A stretch of DNA of 32,437 bases from CAYNNP01 sp964398215. GTDB taxonomy: Bacteria; Planctomycetota; Planctomycetia; Pirellulales; Pirellulaceae. The notes below the pieces were generated by a model that saw only the letters and a list, made by a program, of their open reading frames with translations, ran no database searches and was not told where the DNA came from. Position numbers and translations under genes: made by a program. Of this stretch, positions 31,338 through 32,437 are shown in pieces. The first letter of the stretch is position 1, and the number at the start of each line of letters is the position of its first letter. The stretch is taken from NCBI GenBank assembly GCA_964398215.1, contig CAYNNP010000045.1, positions 1-32,437 on the forward strand, written 5' to 3'.

Positions 31338-32354
31338 ATGTCGACGGCTAGTGATAATACCCAGATGCAATCGGATGACGTTGCCAAGATCGACCGTCTT
31401 GGAGCCGTTTATCAGGAACTGAAAGACGAACTGGGAAAAATCATCGTCGGTCAGGACGACGTGATCGAGCGTTTGGCCATTTGCTTATTTGCTCGAGGCC
31501 ACGCTCTGTTGATGGGCGTGCCGGGGCTGGCCAAGACGCTTTTGATTAGCAGTCTCTCGGAAACCATGTCGCTGGATTTTTCTCGTATCCAGTTCACGCC
31601 CGACCTGATGCCGATGGACATCACCGGCACCGACATCCTGCAAGACGGCGCCGGCAAACGAGAATTCGAGTTCATCAAGGGCCCTGTGTTTGCCAACATC
31701 GTTTTGGCCGACGAAATCAACCGTGCTCCGGCAAAAACCCAAGCGGCGATGCTCGAAGCGATGCAGGAACACAAAGTCACCGCGGCCGGAAAAACATTCC
31801 AACTCGACAAACCGTTTTTCGTTCTTGCGACACAAAACCCGGTCGAACAAGAAGGAACGTATCCGCTGCCAGAAGCTCAGCTTGATCGCTTTATGTTTTT
31901 GATCGAGGTGGATTATCCCAACCGCGACGAGGAAATCCAAATCGCAAGACGAACAACGGGCGGTCAATTTCCAAAACTGAACAACATCATTTCAGGCGAA
32001 CAAGTCATCGAGTTTCAAGAGCTGGTTCGGCGTGTTCCGGTTCCTGACTACATCTACGAATTCGCAGTCGACCTAACACGCAGGTCGCGACCAAATTCCG
32101 AAGACGCACCTGATTGGATGAAACCGTTGGTCGGTTGGGGCGCCGGTCCTCGTGCGGTTCAGTATCTAATTCTTGGCGCCAAGTCGCGAGCGGCACTTCA
32201 TGGCAGTTACATCGTTCGCCTAGAAGACATACTGGAAGTTGCCGAGCCAGTACTTAGCCACCGCGTCTTAACAACATTCGCCGCCGAATCCGAAGGCATG
32301 AATAGCCGCGACGTCGTCCGCCGGTTGGTGGACGATCTAAGCAAAGAAGGTTAA
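31338..32354 (+). CDS. MoxR-type AAA+ ATPase
   Basis: A 338-residue cytoplasmic AAA+ protein of the MoxR family. The Walker A loop is GVPGLAKT (Gly60 to Thr67) and Walker B is IVLADEINRAP (Asp125, Glu126). The sensor 1 region is FFVLATQNPVEQEGTYPLPE with AQLDRFMFLIEVDYP, the family hallmark. The lid domain follows from about 220. The length is typical. MoxR ATPases usually precede DUF58 and von Willebrand factor A-domain genes and act as chaperones in assembling metal- or envelope-associated complexes. The window ends 83 bases after the stop, so those partners cannot be seen. It has its own clear ribosome site and probably its own promoter after the sulfatase gene. Confidence 0.94.
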   Translation: MSTASDNTQMQSDDVAKIDRLGAVYQELKDELGKIIVGQDDVIERLAICLFARGHALLMGVPGLAKTLLISSLSETMSLDFSRIQFTPDLMPMDITGTDILQDGAGKREFEFIKGPVFANIVLADEINRAPAKTQAAMLEAMQEHKVTAAGKTFQLDKPFFVLATQNPVEQEGTYPLPEAQLDRFMFLIEVDYPNRDEEIQIARRTTGGQFPKLNNIISGEQVIEFQELVRRVPVPDYIYEFAVDLTRRSRPNSEDAPDWMKPLVGWGAGPRAVQYLILGAKSRAALHGSYIVRLEDILEVAEPVLSHRVLTTFAAESEGMNSRDVVRRLVDDLSKEG

Positions 32355-32388
32355 CGGTTCGTCGCGACCAAACGTTCGCGTGTGAATC

Positions 32389-32414
32389 CGTAGCTGGACT
32401 CGCCAGAGTTCAGG
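32389..32414 (+). repeat. Intergenic repeat, AGTCGCCAGA family
   Basis: CGTAGCTGGACTCGCCAGAG and the next six bases match the unit at 26798-26820 closely. It lies 35 bases after the stop of the moxR-like gene. Confidence 0.6.
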
Positions 32415-32437
32415 CATGAGGCGACCGAGATCTCACG

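Overview
The window looks like a piece of a planctomycete chromosome, most probably from the Pirellulaceae (Rhodopirellula and relatives). This is inferred from family content, not from a search. The signs are a DUF1592/DUF1587/DUF1588 cytochrome-like protein, a Tat-exported DUF1552 protein, two formylglycine sulfatases, a Sigma70_ECF-type sigma factor beside a serine/threonine kinase, an EF-hand secretory protein, and many short palindromic intergenic repeats. Two 100-N assembly gaps lie at 10142-10241 and 30713-30812.

Layout. Positions 68-7668 are all on the minus strand, read in the order sulfatase, DUF1592 protein, REP-associated transposase (RAYT), DUF1552 protein and PQQ/beta-propeller protein. 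The RAYT is framed by a perfect 26-bp inverted repeat and sits between the DUF1592 and DUF1552 genes, which often lie side by side in planctomycetes. Positions 8044-11974 (plus) hold an EF-hand protein with about ten calcium-loop motifs, a small membrane protein, a 93-bp palindromic repeat broken by an assembly gap, and a PcfJ-domain protein. A repeat-rich intergenic stretch precedes rhamnulokinase (minus). A membrane-anchored endonuclease/exonuclease/phosphatase-fold protein follows on the plus strand.

Positions 15433-18994 (plus) form a tightly coupled three-gene operon: a zinc-ribbon MotA/TolQ/ExbB channel protein followed by two paralogous single-pass ExbD-like coiled-coil proteins. One of the two keeps the membrane aspartate at residue 19 and the other has serine there. 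This is the best candidate in the window for an incompletely described system, probably an asymmetric ion-driven envelope motor.

Positions 19222-26667 (minus) hold an orphan degenerate histidine-kinase-type ATPase domain, then fliF-fliG-fliH-fliI-fliJ (MS ring, switch and export ATPase complex), then proS of the short archaeal/eukaryotic type. Positions 26869-29388 (minus) are the ECF sigma factor and kinase, three bases apart. On the plus strand a second sulfatase, interrupted by the other gap, and a complete MoxR-type AAA ATPase close the window. No rRNA, tRNA, CRISPR array or phage module was seen.
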